A stretch of DNA of 64,000 nucleotides from Hordeum vulgare subsp. vulgare (taxonomy: Eukaryota > Streptophyta > Magnoliopsida > Poales > Poaceae): positions 415,593,081 to 415,657,080 of the forward strand of contig NC_058518.1 of the NCBI RefSeq assembly GCF_904849725.1, given 5' to 3'. The notes beneath the pieces are model-generated. The model ran no database searches and was not told the origin of the DNA. It saw only the letters and a list, made by a program, of their open reading frames with translations. Positions 11,547-24,161 of this stretch are shown here, one piece after another. Both the position numbers and the translations under genes were made by a program. How positions within the stretch are numbered: the first letter of the stretch is position 1; each line of letters opens with the position of its first letter.

Positions 11547-12964
11547 TGAAAGTGCGTTATATCGACTAGAGGGGGGGGTGAATAGGAGATTTTTAGAATT
11601 TCATCACTGAGGAAATTCCTTTTGAGGAAATTCCTCACTGATGACTAACTTACAGCGGAAACAGTAAAGGATCAGAAGTGCAAAGTTTCACAACAGTAGT
11701 TTTTCAGTGTGACGAATGTGAAAACAGATTGCACAGTGAGCAGGCACGCAGAAAACAGATGAGGATTAACTAGCATGAAGAATTTGGGGTTGAGGAATTT
11801 CAGAGAAAGTCTTCAGCAAATTCTTCAAACAGTAACAGTGAAAGTCATCAACACATAATCTAAGGAAAGTAAGGAGTTGAGGAATTAGAACCCGTTTCTC
11901 AGCGAAGAAAGTAGTTGATGACCCAGTTCCAACTGTTGTGACAGTCGTACATCTGGTTTGGAGCGGCTTGGTATTGAAAACCAAAGGACACACAGTCCCG
12001 GGACACACAGTCCCTACCATGTTCTCCTTGGGCTAAGAACACACAGTCCTCGCCCAACACTCGTGGTAAGTCTTCAGGGCAGACTTCCAAACCCTCACAA
12101 ACTTGGTCACTCGGCGATCCACAATTGACTGCTGGAAAGCTCTAGACCATGACGCCTAACCGTTTGGAGGATGCACAGTCCTCAAAGGTAAAAGGCTTCA
12201 GTCCCACACAGGAACAACTTCTTCAGTGATGCTCAATCACTAGGTTCTAGGTTTGTGGTTTCGGTGTATAGGGTATTTCCTCACTGATGAATTACTCTCG
12301 AAGACTGTGAGGAATTGGGTTGCTCTTATGACAAGTGTCAGTTCCTAATGGAGTAGCCAACCAGCTAATGGTTGTGGGGGCGGCTATTTATAGCCTGGGA
12401 GCATCCCGAGATGATTTGACACTAATGCCCTTAAATAATATGACCGTTGGTGTGGATAAGACCAATGATGTGGCGTGGCTATCGAAACGGTCGGAACCCT
12501 CAACTGTGAGAGTCCTCATGTCACTCGTATTCCTCACTTGAGGCTTTTGGTAGGATTAGGCTTGGGTTGAGCATCATGAGGAAATTCATTCCAAAGGGTA
12601 ACTTCGACCCCCTTTAACAGTACGGTGTTCCTATTACTCAAGTGCGAAGAAAATAAAACAGAAAGAGTAAATCTTCATGCTTCAAAGTCTTCAAGATGAT
12701 TTTCTTTAGGACACACCGAATTCCTCAATTTCAGTATCTTCATGAGGAATATCAATTTCATCGCAGATTCTTCGCGATTCAAATCTTCAGCTTCAGACCA
12801 ATTTCTTCAACCAAAGATATACATTTTTAGGGGTCGATATTCATCAAATATCTCAAACTCCTCAATGACTTATAGATCCTGTGTACACTCATAAACACAT
12901 TAGATACTTAATCTATAAGTCTTCAAACCACCAAAATCACTAAGGGGCACTAGATGCACTTACA
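11547..12964 (-). mobile_element. Solo LTR in the leader of element C
   Basis: 1418 bp starting TGAAAGTGC and ending GCACTTACA on the plus strand, so it has TG...CA termini with a short imperfect inverted repeat. It is flanked by a perfect 5-bp duplication, gatac, at 11542-11546 and 12965-12969. The sequence on either side is continuous with the leader of A and B. On the minus strand ctataaatag (12384-12393) is a good TATA box, which argues for an LTR in minus orientation. No internal domain, primer site or coding region is present, so this is most simply a solo LTR left by unequal recombination. The style recalls a Triticeae gypsy LTR, but the family is not certain. Confidence 0.75.
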
Positions 12965-13859
12965 GATACCCATGGCAACCACGTAAAACATGCAACAACA
13001 ATTAGAGGACGTCTAACTTGTTTTTGCAGGGTATGCTTGTGATGTGATATGGCGAACGATGTGATGTGATATATTGGATGTATGAGATGATCATGTTGTA
13101 ATAGTTAATATCGACTTGCACATTGATTCTACGGCAACCGGAAGGAGCCATAGGGTTGTCTTTAAACTAAAGTTTGTGTTTGCAGATGCATTTACTATAT
13201 TGCTAGGACGTAGCTTTAGTAGTAATAGCACAGCATACACGACAACCTCGATGGCGGCACGATGATGGAGATCATGATGATGGGGATCATGGTGTGGCGC
13301 CGGTGACAAGAAGATCATACCGGTGCGTTCGTGATGGAGATCAAGGAGCACATGATGATGGCCATATCATGTCAATTATGAATTGCATGTGATGTTAATC
13401 CTTTATGCACCTTATCTTGCTTAGAACGACGGTAGCATTATGAGGTGATCTCTCACTAAAATTTCAAGACGAAATTGTGTTCTCCCCGACTGTGCACCAT
13501 TGCGACAATTCGTCGTTTCGAGACACCACGTGATGATCGGGTGTGATAGACTCAACGTTCACATACAACGGGTGCAAAACAGTTGCACACGCGGAACACT
13601 CGGGTTAAGCTTGACGAGCCTAGCATGTGCAGACATGGCCTCGGAACACATGAGACCGAAAGGTCGAGCATGAATCGTATAGTTGATATGATTAGCATAG
13701 AGATGCTTACCACTGAAATTATTCTCGACTCACGTGATGATCGGACTTGAGATAGTGGATTTGGATCATGTACCACTCAAATGACTATAGAGATGTACTT
13801 TTTGAGTGGGACTTCTTAAGTAATATGATTAATTGAACTAATTGTCATGAACATAGTCT

Positions 13860-15220
13860 AATGGTCTTTGCGAATTACGATGTAGCTTGCGCTATAGCTC
13901 TACTGTTTTTATATGTTCCTAGAGAAAATTTAGTTGAAAGTTGATAGTAGCAACTTTGCGGACTGAGTCCGTAAAATCGAGGATTGTCTTCATTGCTGCG
14001 CAGAAGGCTTATGTCCTTAATGCACCACTCGGTGTGCTGCACCTCGGGCGTCGTCTGTGGATGTTGCGAACATCTGACATACACGTCTTTGATGACTACA
14101 TGATAGTTCAGTGCGCAATACTTAATGGCTTAGAAGCAAGGCGCCGAAGATGTTTTGAAAACGTCGCAGAACATAGGAGATGTTTAAAGAGGTGAAATTG
14201 AGATTTCATGCTCGTGCCCTTGTTGAGAGGTATAAGACCTCCCACAAGATTCTTTGCCTACAAAAGTAAAGGAGAAAAGCTCAAATCGTTGAGCATGTTC
14301 TCAGATTGTCTGAGTACAACAATCTCTTGAATCAAGTGGGAGTTAATCTTCCAGATGAGATAGTGATGGTTCTCCAAAGTCACTGCCACCAAGCTGTGAG
14401 AGCTTCGTGATGAACTATAACATATCAAGGATAGATACAATGATCCTTGAAGCAATTCGCGATGTTTGACACTACGGAAGTAGAAATCAAAAAGGAGCAT
14501 CAATAGTTGATGGTTAGTAAAACCACTAAGTTTCAAGAAAGGCAAGGGCTAGAAGGGATACTTCGTGAAACGGCAAAACAGTCGTTGCACTAATGAAGAG
14601 ACCCAATATTAAACCCAAACTCGAGACTAAGTGCTTCTGTTATGAGGGGAACGGTCACTGAGGCGGAGCTACCCTAGTTGTTTGGTAGATAAGAAGGCTC
14701 GCAAAGTCAAAAGAAGTATATTTGATATACATGATGTTGATGTGTACTTTACTAGTACTTCTAGTAGCGCGAGGGTATTGGATACCGGTTCGGTTGCTAA
14801 GTGATTAGTAACACGAAATGAAGGCTACGGAATAAACGGAGACTAGCTAAAGGCGAGGTGACGATACGTGTTGGAAGTGTTTCCAAGGTTGATATGATCA
14901 AACGTCGCACGCTCCCTCTACCATCAGGATTGGTGTTAAACCTGAATAATTGTTATTTGGTGCTTGCGTTAAGCATGAACATGATTGGATCATGTTTATT
15001 GCAATACGATTATTCATTTAAAGAGAATAATGGTTACTCTATTTGCTTGAATAATCACCTTCAATGGTTTATTGAATCTCGATCGTAGTGTTGCACATGT
15101 TCATGATATTGGTGCCAAAAGATACAAGGTAATGATGATAGTACCACTTACTTGTGGCACTGCCGATTGAGTCATGTTGGTATAAATTGCATGAAGAGGC
15201 TCCATGCGGATGGATCTTTA
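13860..15220 (+). pseudogene. gag: gag and start of pol of element C, decayed
   Basis: Frames are broken repeatedly, but the order of motifs follows copia. AQKAYVLNAPLG and YMIVQCAILNGLEA appear at 13990-14140, parallel to the Gag of B. EIKKEHQ lies near 14490, and a ruined zinc-knuckle region at about 14630-14690. A protease-like stretch (tattggataccggttcggtt, D-T-G-S) lies at about 14778-14797. The 'GSV.KVD' block and the pre-integrase block with LWHCRLSHVG-type residues follow at about 14860-15190. It stops at the insertion of element B. This product is not functional. Confidence 0.8.
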
Positions 15221-17043
15221 TGTTGGGGAACGTCGCATGGGAAACAAAAAATTTCCTACGCGCACGAAGACCTATCATGGTGATGACCATCTACGAGAGG
15301 GGATGAGTGATCTACGTACCCTCGTAGACCGTACAGCAGAAGCGTTAGAGAACGCGGTTGATGTAGTGGAACGTCCTCACGTCCCTCGATCCGCCCCGCG
15401 AACAATCCCGCGATCAGTCCCATGATCTAGTACCGAACGGATGGCACCTCCGCGTTCAGCACACGTACAGCTCGACGATGATCTCGGCCTTCTTGATCCA
15501 GCAAGAGAGACGGAGAGGTAGAAGAGTTCTCCGGCAGCGTGACGGCGCTCCGGAGGTTGGTGATGACCTTGTCTCAGCAGGGCTCCGCCCGAGCTCCGCA
15601 GAAACGCGATCTAGAGGAAAAACCGTGGAGGTATGTGGTCGGGCTGCCGTGGAAAAGTCGTCTCAAATCAGCCCTAAAACCTCCGTATATATAGGTGGGA
15701 GGGAGGGGACCTTGCCTTGGGGCTCAAGGAGCCCCAAGGGGGTTGGCCGAGTCCAAGGGGGAGGACTCTCCCCCCCCCCAAACCGAGTTGGACTTGGTTT
15801 GGTGGGAGGGAGTCCCCCTTCCTTCCCACCTCCTCCTTTTTTTTTTCTTTCTCTCTTGATTTTCTTCTCCTTGGCGCATAGAGCCTTTTGGGCTGTCCCA
15901 CCAGCCCACTAAGGGCTGGTGTGCCACCCTCAAGGCCTATGGGCTTCCCCGGGGTGGGTTTCCCCCCCGGTGAACTCCCGCAACCCATTCGTCATTCCCG
16001 GTACATTCCCGGTAACTCCGAAAACCTTCCGGTAATCAAATGAGGTCATCCTATATATCAATCTTCGTTTCCGGACCATTCCGGAAACCCTCGTGACGTC
16101 CGTGATCTCATCCGGGACTCCAAACAACATTCGGTAACGAACCATATAACTCAAATACGCATAAAACAACGTCGAACCTTAAGTGTGCAGACCCTACGGG
16201 TTCGAGAACTATGTAGACATGACCCGAGAGACTCCTCGGTCAATATCCAATAGCGGGACCTGGATGCCCATATTGGATCCTACATATTCTACGAAGATCT
16301 TATCGTTCGAACCTCAGTGCCAAGGATTCATATAATCCCGTATGTCATTCCCTTTGTCCTTCGGTATGTTACTTGCCCGAGATTCGATCGTCAGTATCCG
16401 TATACCTATTTCAATCTCGTTTACCGGCAAGTCTCTTTACTCGTTCCGTAATACAAGATCCCGCAACTTACACTAAGTTACATTGCTTGCAAGGCTTGTG
16501 TGTGATGTTGTATTACCGAGTGGGCCCCGAGATACCTCTCCGTCACACGGAGTGACAAATCCCAGTCTTGATCCATACTAACTCAACTAACACCTTTGGA
16601 GATACCTGTAGAGCACCTTTATAGTCACCCAGTTACGTTGCGACGTTTGATACACACAAAGCATTCCTCCGGTGTCAGTGAGTTATATGATGTCATGGTC
16701 ATAGGAATAAATACTTGACACGCAGAAAACAGTAGCAACAAAATGACACGATCAACATGCTACGTCTATTAGTTTGGGTCTAGTCCATCACGTGATTCTC
16801 CTAATGACGTGATCCAGTTATCAAGCAACAACACCTTGTTCATAATCAGAAGACACTGACCATCATCGATCAACTGGCTAGCCAACTAGAGGCATGCTAG
16901 GGACGGTGTTTTGTCTATGTATCCACACATGTAAATGAGTCTTCATTCAATACAATTATAGCATGGATAATAAACGATTATCTTGATACAGGAATTATAA
17001 TAATAATTACATTTATCATTGCCTCTAGGGCATAATTCCAACA
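15221..17043 (-). repeat. 3' LTR of element B
   Basis: 1823 bp, TGTTG...CAACA on the plus strand, adjoining the polypurine tract. TATA box at 15686-15693. Its C-run (7 C's at 15962-15968) is much shorter than the 16 in its sister LTR. Confidence 0.94.
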
Positions 17044-17044
17044 G

Positions 17045-17056
17045 TCTCCCACTTGC
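17045..17056 (-). other. Polypurine tract of element B
   Basis: The minus strand reads gcaagtgggaga just before the 3' LTR. This is the plus-strand DNA synthesis primer typical of the group. The same tract is seen in C (26547-26558) and E (49672-49683). Confidence 0.75.
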
Positions 17057-17095
17057 ACTAGAGTCAATAATCTAGCCCTCACATCACCATGTGAA

Positions 17096-19321
17096 TTACA
17101 TTGTAATAAATCTAACACCCATACAGTTCTGGTGTTGATCATGTTTTGGCCGTGGAAGAGGTTTAGTCAGCGGGTCTGCTACATTCAGATCCATGTGCAC
17201 TTTGCATATATTTACGTCCTCTTCCTCGACGTAGTCGCGGATGAGGTTGAAGCGTCGTTTAATGTGTCTGGTCTTCTTGTGAAACCGTGGTTCCTTTGCT
17301 AAGGCAATGGCACCCGTGTTGTCACAGAACAAGGTTATTGGATTCAGTGCGCTTGGCACCACTCCAAGATCCGTCATGAACTGCTTCATCCAGACACCCT
17401 CCTTAGCTGCCTCCGAGGCAGCCATGTACTCCGCTTCACACGTAGAATCTGCTACGACGCTTTGCTTGGAACTGCACCAGCTTACTGCACCCCTATTAAG
17501 AATAAATACGTATCCGGTTTGCGACTTAGAGTCGTCCGGATCTGTGTCAAAGCTTGCATCGACGTAACCTTTTACGGCGAGCTCTTCGTCACCTCCATAC
17601 ACGAGAAACATCTCCTTAGTCCTTTTCAGGTACTTCAGGATATTCTTGACCGCTGTCCACTGATCCACTCCTGGATTACTCTGGAACCTACCTGCCATAC
17701 TTATGGCCAGGCTAACATCTGGTCTAGTGCACAGCATCGCATACATGATAGAACCTATGGCTGAAGCATAGGGGACGGAGCGCATATGCTCTCTATCTTC
17801 ATCAGTTGCTGGGCACTGAGTCTTACTCAATGTCGTACCTTGTAAAACTGGCAAGAACCCTTTCTTGGACTGTTCCATTTTTAACCTCTTCAAAACTTTA
17901 TCAAGGTATGTGCTTTGTGAAAGTCCTATCAGGCGTTTTGATCTATCCCTATAGATCTTAATGCCTAGAATGTAAGCAGCTTCTCCTAGGTCCTTCATAG
18001 AGAAACTTTTATTCAAGTAACCTTTTATGCTCTCCAAAAACTCTACGTTGTTTCCAATCAGTAATATGTCATCCACATATAATATTAGAAACGCCACAGA
18101 GCTCCCACTCACTTTCTTGTAAATACAAGATTCTCCAACTACTTGTATAAACCCAAATGCTTTGATCACCTCATCAAAGCGTTTGTTCCAACTCCGAGAT
18201 GCTTGCACCAGTCCATAAATGGATTGCTGGAGCTTGCACACCTTGTTAGCATTCTTAGGATCGACAAAACCTTCGGGTTGTATCATATACAACTCTTCCT
18301 TAAGGAAACCGTTAAGGAACGCTGTTTTGACATCCATCTGCCAGATTTCATAATCGAAAAATGCAGCTATTGCTAACATGATTCTGACGGACTTAAGCAT
18401 CGCTACGGGTGAGAAGGTCTCATCGTAGTCAACTCCTGGAACTTGTGAAAAACCCTTTGCCACAAGTCGAGCTTTATAAACGGTCACATTGCCGTCAGCG
18501 TCCGTCTTCTTCTTAAAGATCCATTTGTTCTGAATAGCCTTGCGGCCCTCAGGTAGTATCTCCAAAGTACACACTTTGTTCTCATACATGGATCCTATCT
18601 TGGACTTCATGGCTTCTAGCCATTTGTTGGAATCTGGGCCCACCATTGCTTCTTCATAATTTGCAGGTTCATTGTTGTCTAACAACATGATTGATAAGAC
18701 GGGATTACCGTACCACTCTGGAGCAGCACGTGATGTCGTCGACCTGCGTGGTTCAACAGAAACTTGAACTGGAGTTTCATGATCATCATCATTAACTTCC
18801 TCCTCAACCGGCGTCGCAACGACAGAGGTTTCCCCTTGCCCTGCGCCACCATCCAGAGGGATGAGAGGTTCGACAACCTCGTCAAGTTCTATCTTCCTCC
18901 CACTCAATTCTCTCGAGAGAAACTCCTTCTCGAGAAAAGCTCCGTTCTTAGCAACAAATACTTTGCCCTCGGATTTGAGATAGAAGGTGTACCCAACTGT
19001 CTCTTTTGGGTAACCTATGAAGACGCACTTTTCCGCTTTGGGTTCCAGCTTTTCAGGCTGAAGCTTTTTGACATAAGCATCACATCCCCAAACTTTAAGA
19101 AATGACAACTTTGGCCTTTTGCCATACCACAGTTCGTATGGTGTCGTCTCAACGGATTTTGATGGTGCCCTATTTAAAGTGAATGCAGCTGTTTCTAATG
19201 CATAACCCCAAAACGATAACGGCAAATCAGTAAGAGACATCATAGATCGCACCATCTCTAATAAAGCACGATTACGACGTTCGGACACACCATTACGCTG
19301 TGGTGTTCCAGGTGGTGTCAA
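17096..19321 (-). pseudogene. pol: pol of element B: end of integrase, reverse transcriptase, RNase H
   Basis: 741 codons in the same frame as the upstream gag-protease-integrase part, separated from it only by a TGA at 19325-19327. It begins with TPQRNGVSERRN, which carries the catalytic Glu of integrase. A variable acidic linker follows. The reverse transcriptase core runs from KWIFKKKTDADGNV through [12 protein letters not shown] to the active site YVDDILLIG. RNase H follows, with GYVDASFDTDPDDSKSQTG and CEAEYMAASEAAKEG. It ends in the family C-terminus ...NCMGVRFITM and a stop at 17096-17098. Length and motif order match an intact BARE1-type Pol. The job is copying element RNA into DNA in cytoplasmic particles and integrating it. 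It is called a pseudogene only because of the in-frame stop upstream. Confidence 0.9.
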
Positions 19322-19324
19322 CTG

Positions 19325-21076
19325 TCAAACAATTCCACATTGTCTTAAGTGATCACCAAACTCGAAACTCAGATATTCACCCCCACGATCAGACCGTAGG
19401 AACTTGATCTTCTTGTTACGATGATTTTCCACTTCACTCTGAAATTGCTTGAACTTTTCAAATGTTTCAGACTTGTGCTTCATCAAGTAGACGTAACCAT
19501 ATCTACTCAAATCGTCAGTGAAGGTGAGAAAATAACGATATCCACCGCGTGCCTCCACGCTCATCGGACCACACACATCGGTATGTATGATTTCCAATAA
19601 GTCACTTGCACGCTCCATTGTTCCGGAGAACGGAGTCTTAGTCATCTTGCCCATGAGGCATGGTTCGCATTTGTCAAGTGAATCAAAGTCAAGTGACTCC
19701 AAAAGTCCATCAGCATGGAGTTTCTTCATGCGCTTTACACCAATATGACCTAAGCGGCAGTGCCACAAAAATATGGCGCTATCATTGTTTACTCTAACTC
19801 TTTTGGTCTCAATGTTATGTACATGTGTATCGCTATCAAGATTCAATATGAACAATCCTCTCACATTCGGTGCATGACCATAAAAGATGTTACTCATAGA
19901 AATAGAACAACCATTATTCTCTGACTTAAAAGAGTAACCGTCTCGCAATAAACAAGATCCAGATATAATGTTCATGCTCAACGCAGGCACTAAATAACAA
20001 TGATTTAAGTTCATCACTAATCCCGACGGTAGCTGAAGTGACACTGTGCCGACGGCGATTGCATCAACCTTGGAACCATTTCCTACGCGCATCGTCACTT
20101 CATCTTTCGCCAGCCTTCGTCTATTCCGCAGTTCCTGTTTCGAGTTGTAAATATGAGCAACAGAACCGGTATCGAATACCCAGGCACTACTACGAGAGCC
20201 GGTTAAGTACACATCAATAACATGTATATCAAATATACCTGATTTCTCTTTGCCCGCCTTCTTATCTGCCAGATACTTGGGGCAATTGCGCTTCCAGTGA
20301 CCCATACCCTTGCAATAGTAACACTCCGTTTCAGGCTTAGGTCCAGCTTTGGGTTTCTTCGGCGGATTGGCAATAGGCTTGCCGCTCTTCTTCGAATTGC
20401 CCTTCTTGCCTTTGCCGTTTCTCTTGAAACTAGTGGTCTTATTCACCATCAACACTTGATGCTCTTTACGGAGTTCAGACTCTGCGACTTTCAGCATCGC
20501 AAACAACTCGCCGAGAGACTTGTTCATCCCTTGCATGTTGTAGTTCAACACAAAGCCTTTATAGCTTGGCGGCAGTGATTGAAGGATTCTGTCAGTGATA
20601 GCCTCTTGCGGGAGTTCAATCCCCAGCTCAGCTAGACGGTTTGAGTACCCAGACATTTTGAGCACATGTTCACTGATAGACGAGTTTTCCTCCATCTTGC
20701 AAGCATAGAATTTATCGGAGGTCTCATACCTCTCGATCCGGGCGTTCTTCTGAAAGATAAACTTCAACTCCTAGAACATCTCAAATGCTCCATGACGCTC
20801 AAAGCGACGTTGAAGTCCCGGTTCTAAGCCATACAAGACTGCACATTGAACTATTGAGTAGTCCTCCTTACGTGCTAACCAAGCGTTCTTAACATCCTGA
20901 TCAGCCGTAGCGGGTGGTTCATCTCCTAGCGCAGCATTAAGGACATAATCCTTCTTCCCAGCTTGTAAGATTAGCTTAAGATTACGAGCCCAGTCTACAA
21001 AGTTTCTTCCATCATCTTTCAACTTAGCTTTCTCTAGGAACGTATTAAAATTCAGGATGACTGTCGCGTGAGCCAT
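19325..21076 (-). pseudogene. gag: gag, protease and integrase core of element B
   Basis: One frame from the ATG at 21074-21076. A TAG at 20771-20773 interrupts Gag after codon 101, where element A has CAG and E a Gln, so one C-to-T change made it. Gag holds the SLPPSYKGFVLNY region, a basic linker and an intact CCHC knuckle (CYYCKGMGHWKRNC). Then come protease DTGS, the HHCC zinc finger before integrase (LWHCRLGHIGVKR...CEPCLMGK), and two of the three integrase acids (HTDVCGPM; SDRGGEY). The frame closes with TGA at 19325-19327, where element E has TCA (Ser). Apart from the two stops the domain set and length are complete. Host-silenced copies of this kind are common. Confidence 0.9.
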
Positions 21077-22318
21077 GATCTACAACACAAATATATTCAA
21101 AGTGGACTTAGACTATGTTCAAGATAATTAGAGTTTAACTTAATCAAATTATATGCTAAACTCCCACTCAAAAAGTACATCTCTCTAGTCATTTGAGTGG
21201 TTCATGATCCACTTACACTATCCCAAGTCCGATCATCACGTGAGTTGAGTATAGTTTCAGTGGTAAGCATCCCTATGCTAATCATATCATCTATATGATT
21301 CATGATCGACCTTTCGGTCTCATGTGTTCCGAGGCCATGTCTGCACATGCTAGGCTCGTCAAGCTTAACCCGAGTGTTCCGCGTGCGCAACTATTTTGCA
21401 CCCGTTGTATGTGAACGTTGAGTCTATCACACCCGATCATCACGTGGTGTCTCGAAACGACGAACTGTAGCAACGGTGCACAGTCGGGGAGAACACAATT
21501 TCGTCTTGAAATTTTAGTGAGAGATCACCTCATAATGCTACCGTCGTTCTAAGCAAAATAAGGTGCATAAAAGGATTAACATCACATGCAATTCATAAGT
21601 GACATGATATGGCCATCATCACGTGCTTCTTGATCTCCATCACCAAAGCACCGGCACGATCTTCTTGTCACCGGCGCCACACCATGATCATCCATCAACG
21701 TGTTGCCATCGGGGTTGTCGTGCTACTCATGCTATTACTACTAAAGCTACATCCTAGCAAAATAGTAAACGCATCTGCAAGCACAAACGTTAGTATAAAG
21801 ACAACCCTATGGCTCCTGCCGGTTGCCGTACCATCGACGTGCAAGTCGATATTTCTATTACAACATGATCATCTCATACATCCAATATATCACATCACAT
21901 CGTTGGCCATATCACATCACAATCATAACCTGCAAAAACAAGTTAGACGTCCTCTAATTTTGTTGTTGCATGTTTTACGTGGTGACCATGGGTATCTAGT
22001 AGGATCGCACCTTACTTACGCAAACACCACAACGGAGATATAAGAGTTGCTATTTAACCTCATCCAAGGACCTCCTCGGTCAAATCCGATTCAACTAAAG
22101 TTGGAGAAACCGACACTTGTCAGTCATCTTTGAGCAAAGGGGGTTACTCGTAACGATGAAACCAGTCTCTCGTAAGCGTACGAGTAATGTCGGTCCAAGC
22201 CGCTTCAATCCAACAATACCGCGGAATCAAGAAAAGACTAAGGAGGGCAGCAAAACGCACATCACCGCCCACAAAAACTTTTGTGTTCTACTCGAGAAGA
22301 CATCTACGCATGAACCTA
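21077..22318 (-). other. Untranslated leader of element B
   Basis: About 1.24 kb between the primer site and the gag ATG, nearly identical to the leader of element A. No credible gene. Open frames of 60-144 codons here (for example 21609-22043, plus strand) are antisense and recur in A. Confidence 0.7.
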
Positions 22319-22332
22319 GCTCATGATGCCAC
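22319..22332 (-). other. Primer-binding site of element B
   Basis: The minus strand reads gtggcatcatgagc directly after the 5' LTR. It is a variant of the initiator tRNA-Met site and identical to those of A and C. Confidence 0.65.
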
Positions 22333-24161
22333 TGTTGGTGAACGTCGCATGGGAAACAAAAAATTTCCTACGCGCACGAAGACCTATCATGGTGATGACC
22401 ATCTACGAGAGGGGATGAGTGATCTACGTACCCTCGTAGACCGTACAGCAGAAGCGTTAGAGAACGCGGTTGATGTAGTGGAACGTCCTCACGTCCCTTG
22501 ATCCGCCCCGCGAACAATCCCGCGATTAGTCCCACGATCTAGTACCGAACGGACGGCACCTCCGCGTTCAGCACACGTACAGCTCGACGATGATCTCGGC
22601 CTTCTTGATCCAGCAAGAGAGACGGAGAGGTAGAAGAGTTCTCCGGCAGTGTGACGGCGCTCCGGAGGTTGGTGATGACCTTGTCTCAGCAGGGCTCCGC
22701 CCGAGCTCCGCAGAAACACGATCTAGAGGAAAAAACGTGGAGGTATGTGGTCGGGCTGCCGTGGAAAAGTCGTCACAAATCAGCCCTAAAACCTCCGTAT
22801 ATATAGGTGGGAGGGAGGGGACCTTGCCTTGGGGCTCAAGGAGCCCCAAGGGGGTCGGCCGAGTCCAAGGGGGAGGACTCCCCCCCCCCAAACCGAGTTG
22901 GACTTGGTTTGGTGGGAGGGAGTCCCCCTTCCTTCCCACCTCCTCCTTTTTTTTTCTTTCTCTCTTGATTTTCTTCTCCTTGGCGCATAGAGCCTTTTGG
23001 GCTGTCCCACAAGCCCACTAAGGGCTGGTGTGCCACCCTCAAGGCCTATGGGCTTCCCCGGGGTGGGTTGCCCCCCCCCCCCCCCCGGTGAACTCCCGGA
23101 ACCCATTCGTCATTCCCGGTACATTCCCGGTAACTCCGAAAACCGTCCGGTAATCAAATGAGGTCATCCTATATATCAATCTTTGTTTCCGGACCATTCC
23201 GGAAACTCTCGTGACGTCCGTGATCTCATCCGGGACTCCGAACAACATTCGGTAACCAACCATATAACTCAAATACGCATAAAACAACGTCGAACCTTAA
23301 GTGTGCAGACCCTGCGGGTTCGAGAACTATGTAGACATGACCCGAGAGACTCCTCGGTCAATATCCAATAGCGGGATCTGAATGCCCATATTGGATCCTA
23401 CATATTCTACGAAGATCTTATCGTTCGAACCTCAGTGCCAAGGATTCATATAATCTCGTATGTCATTCCCTTTGTCCTTCGGTACGTTACTTGCCCGAGA
23501 TTCGATCGTCAGTATCCGTATACCTATTTCAATCTCGTTTACCGGCAAGTCTCTTTACTCGTTCCGTAATACAAGATCCCGCAACTTACACTAAGTTACA
23601 TTGCTTGCAAGGCTTGTGTGTGATGTTGTATTACCGAGTGGGCCCCGAGATACCTCTCCGTCACACGGAGTGACAAATCCCAGTCTTGATCCATACTAAC
23701 TCAACTAACACCTTTGGAGATACCTGTAGAGCACCTTTATAGTCACCCAGTTACGTTGCGATGTTTGATACACACAAAGCATTCCTCCGGTGTCAGTGAG
23801 TTATATGATCTCATGGTCATAGGAATAAATACTTGACACGCAGAAAACAGTAGCAACAAAATGACACGATCAACATGCTACGTCTATTAGTTTGGGTCTA
23901 GTCCATCACGTGATTCTCCTAATGACGTGATCCAGTTATCAAGCAACAACACCTTGTTCATAATCAGAAGACACTGACCATCATCGATCAACTGGCTAGC
24001 CAACTAGAGGCATGCTAGGGACGGTGTTTTGTCTATGTATCCACACATGTAAATGAGTCTTCATTCAATACAATTATAGCATGGATAATAAACGATTATC
24101 TTGATACAGGAATTATAATAATAATTACATTTATCATTGCTTCTAGGGCATAATTCCAACA
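22333..24161 (-). repeat. 5' LTR of element B
   Basis: 1829 bp, TGTTG...CAACA on the plus strand. It carries a TATATATA box and a C-run of 16 (23071-23086). Over about 200 bp right of the C-run it agrees with the LTR of A at several positions where the sister LTR of B differs. Confidence 0.94.
22798..22805 (-). promoter_or_regulatory. TATA box, 5' LTR of element B
   Basis: TATATATA on the minus strand in the promoter LTR. It would drive the genomic RNA of element B leftward. Confidence 0.7.

Larger units (their letters stand above)
15221..24161 (-). mobile_element. Element B: near-complete Ty1-copia retrotransposon (BARE1/WIS/Angela type)
   Basis: 8941 bp on the minus strand: 5' LTR 22333-24161, primer site 22319-22332, leader 21077-22318, one long gag-pol frame 21076-17096, polypurine tract about 17045-17056, and 3' LTR 15221-17043. 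The LTRs are 1829 and 1823 bp and similar over the parts compared. The flanks show a 5-bp target site with one mismatch: cttta (15216-15220) and gttta (24162-24166). It inserted into pol of element C in the opposite orientation. Two stop codons break the polyprotein, so it is not autonomous as it stands, but it is the best-preserved element in the window. Confidence 0.95.
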
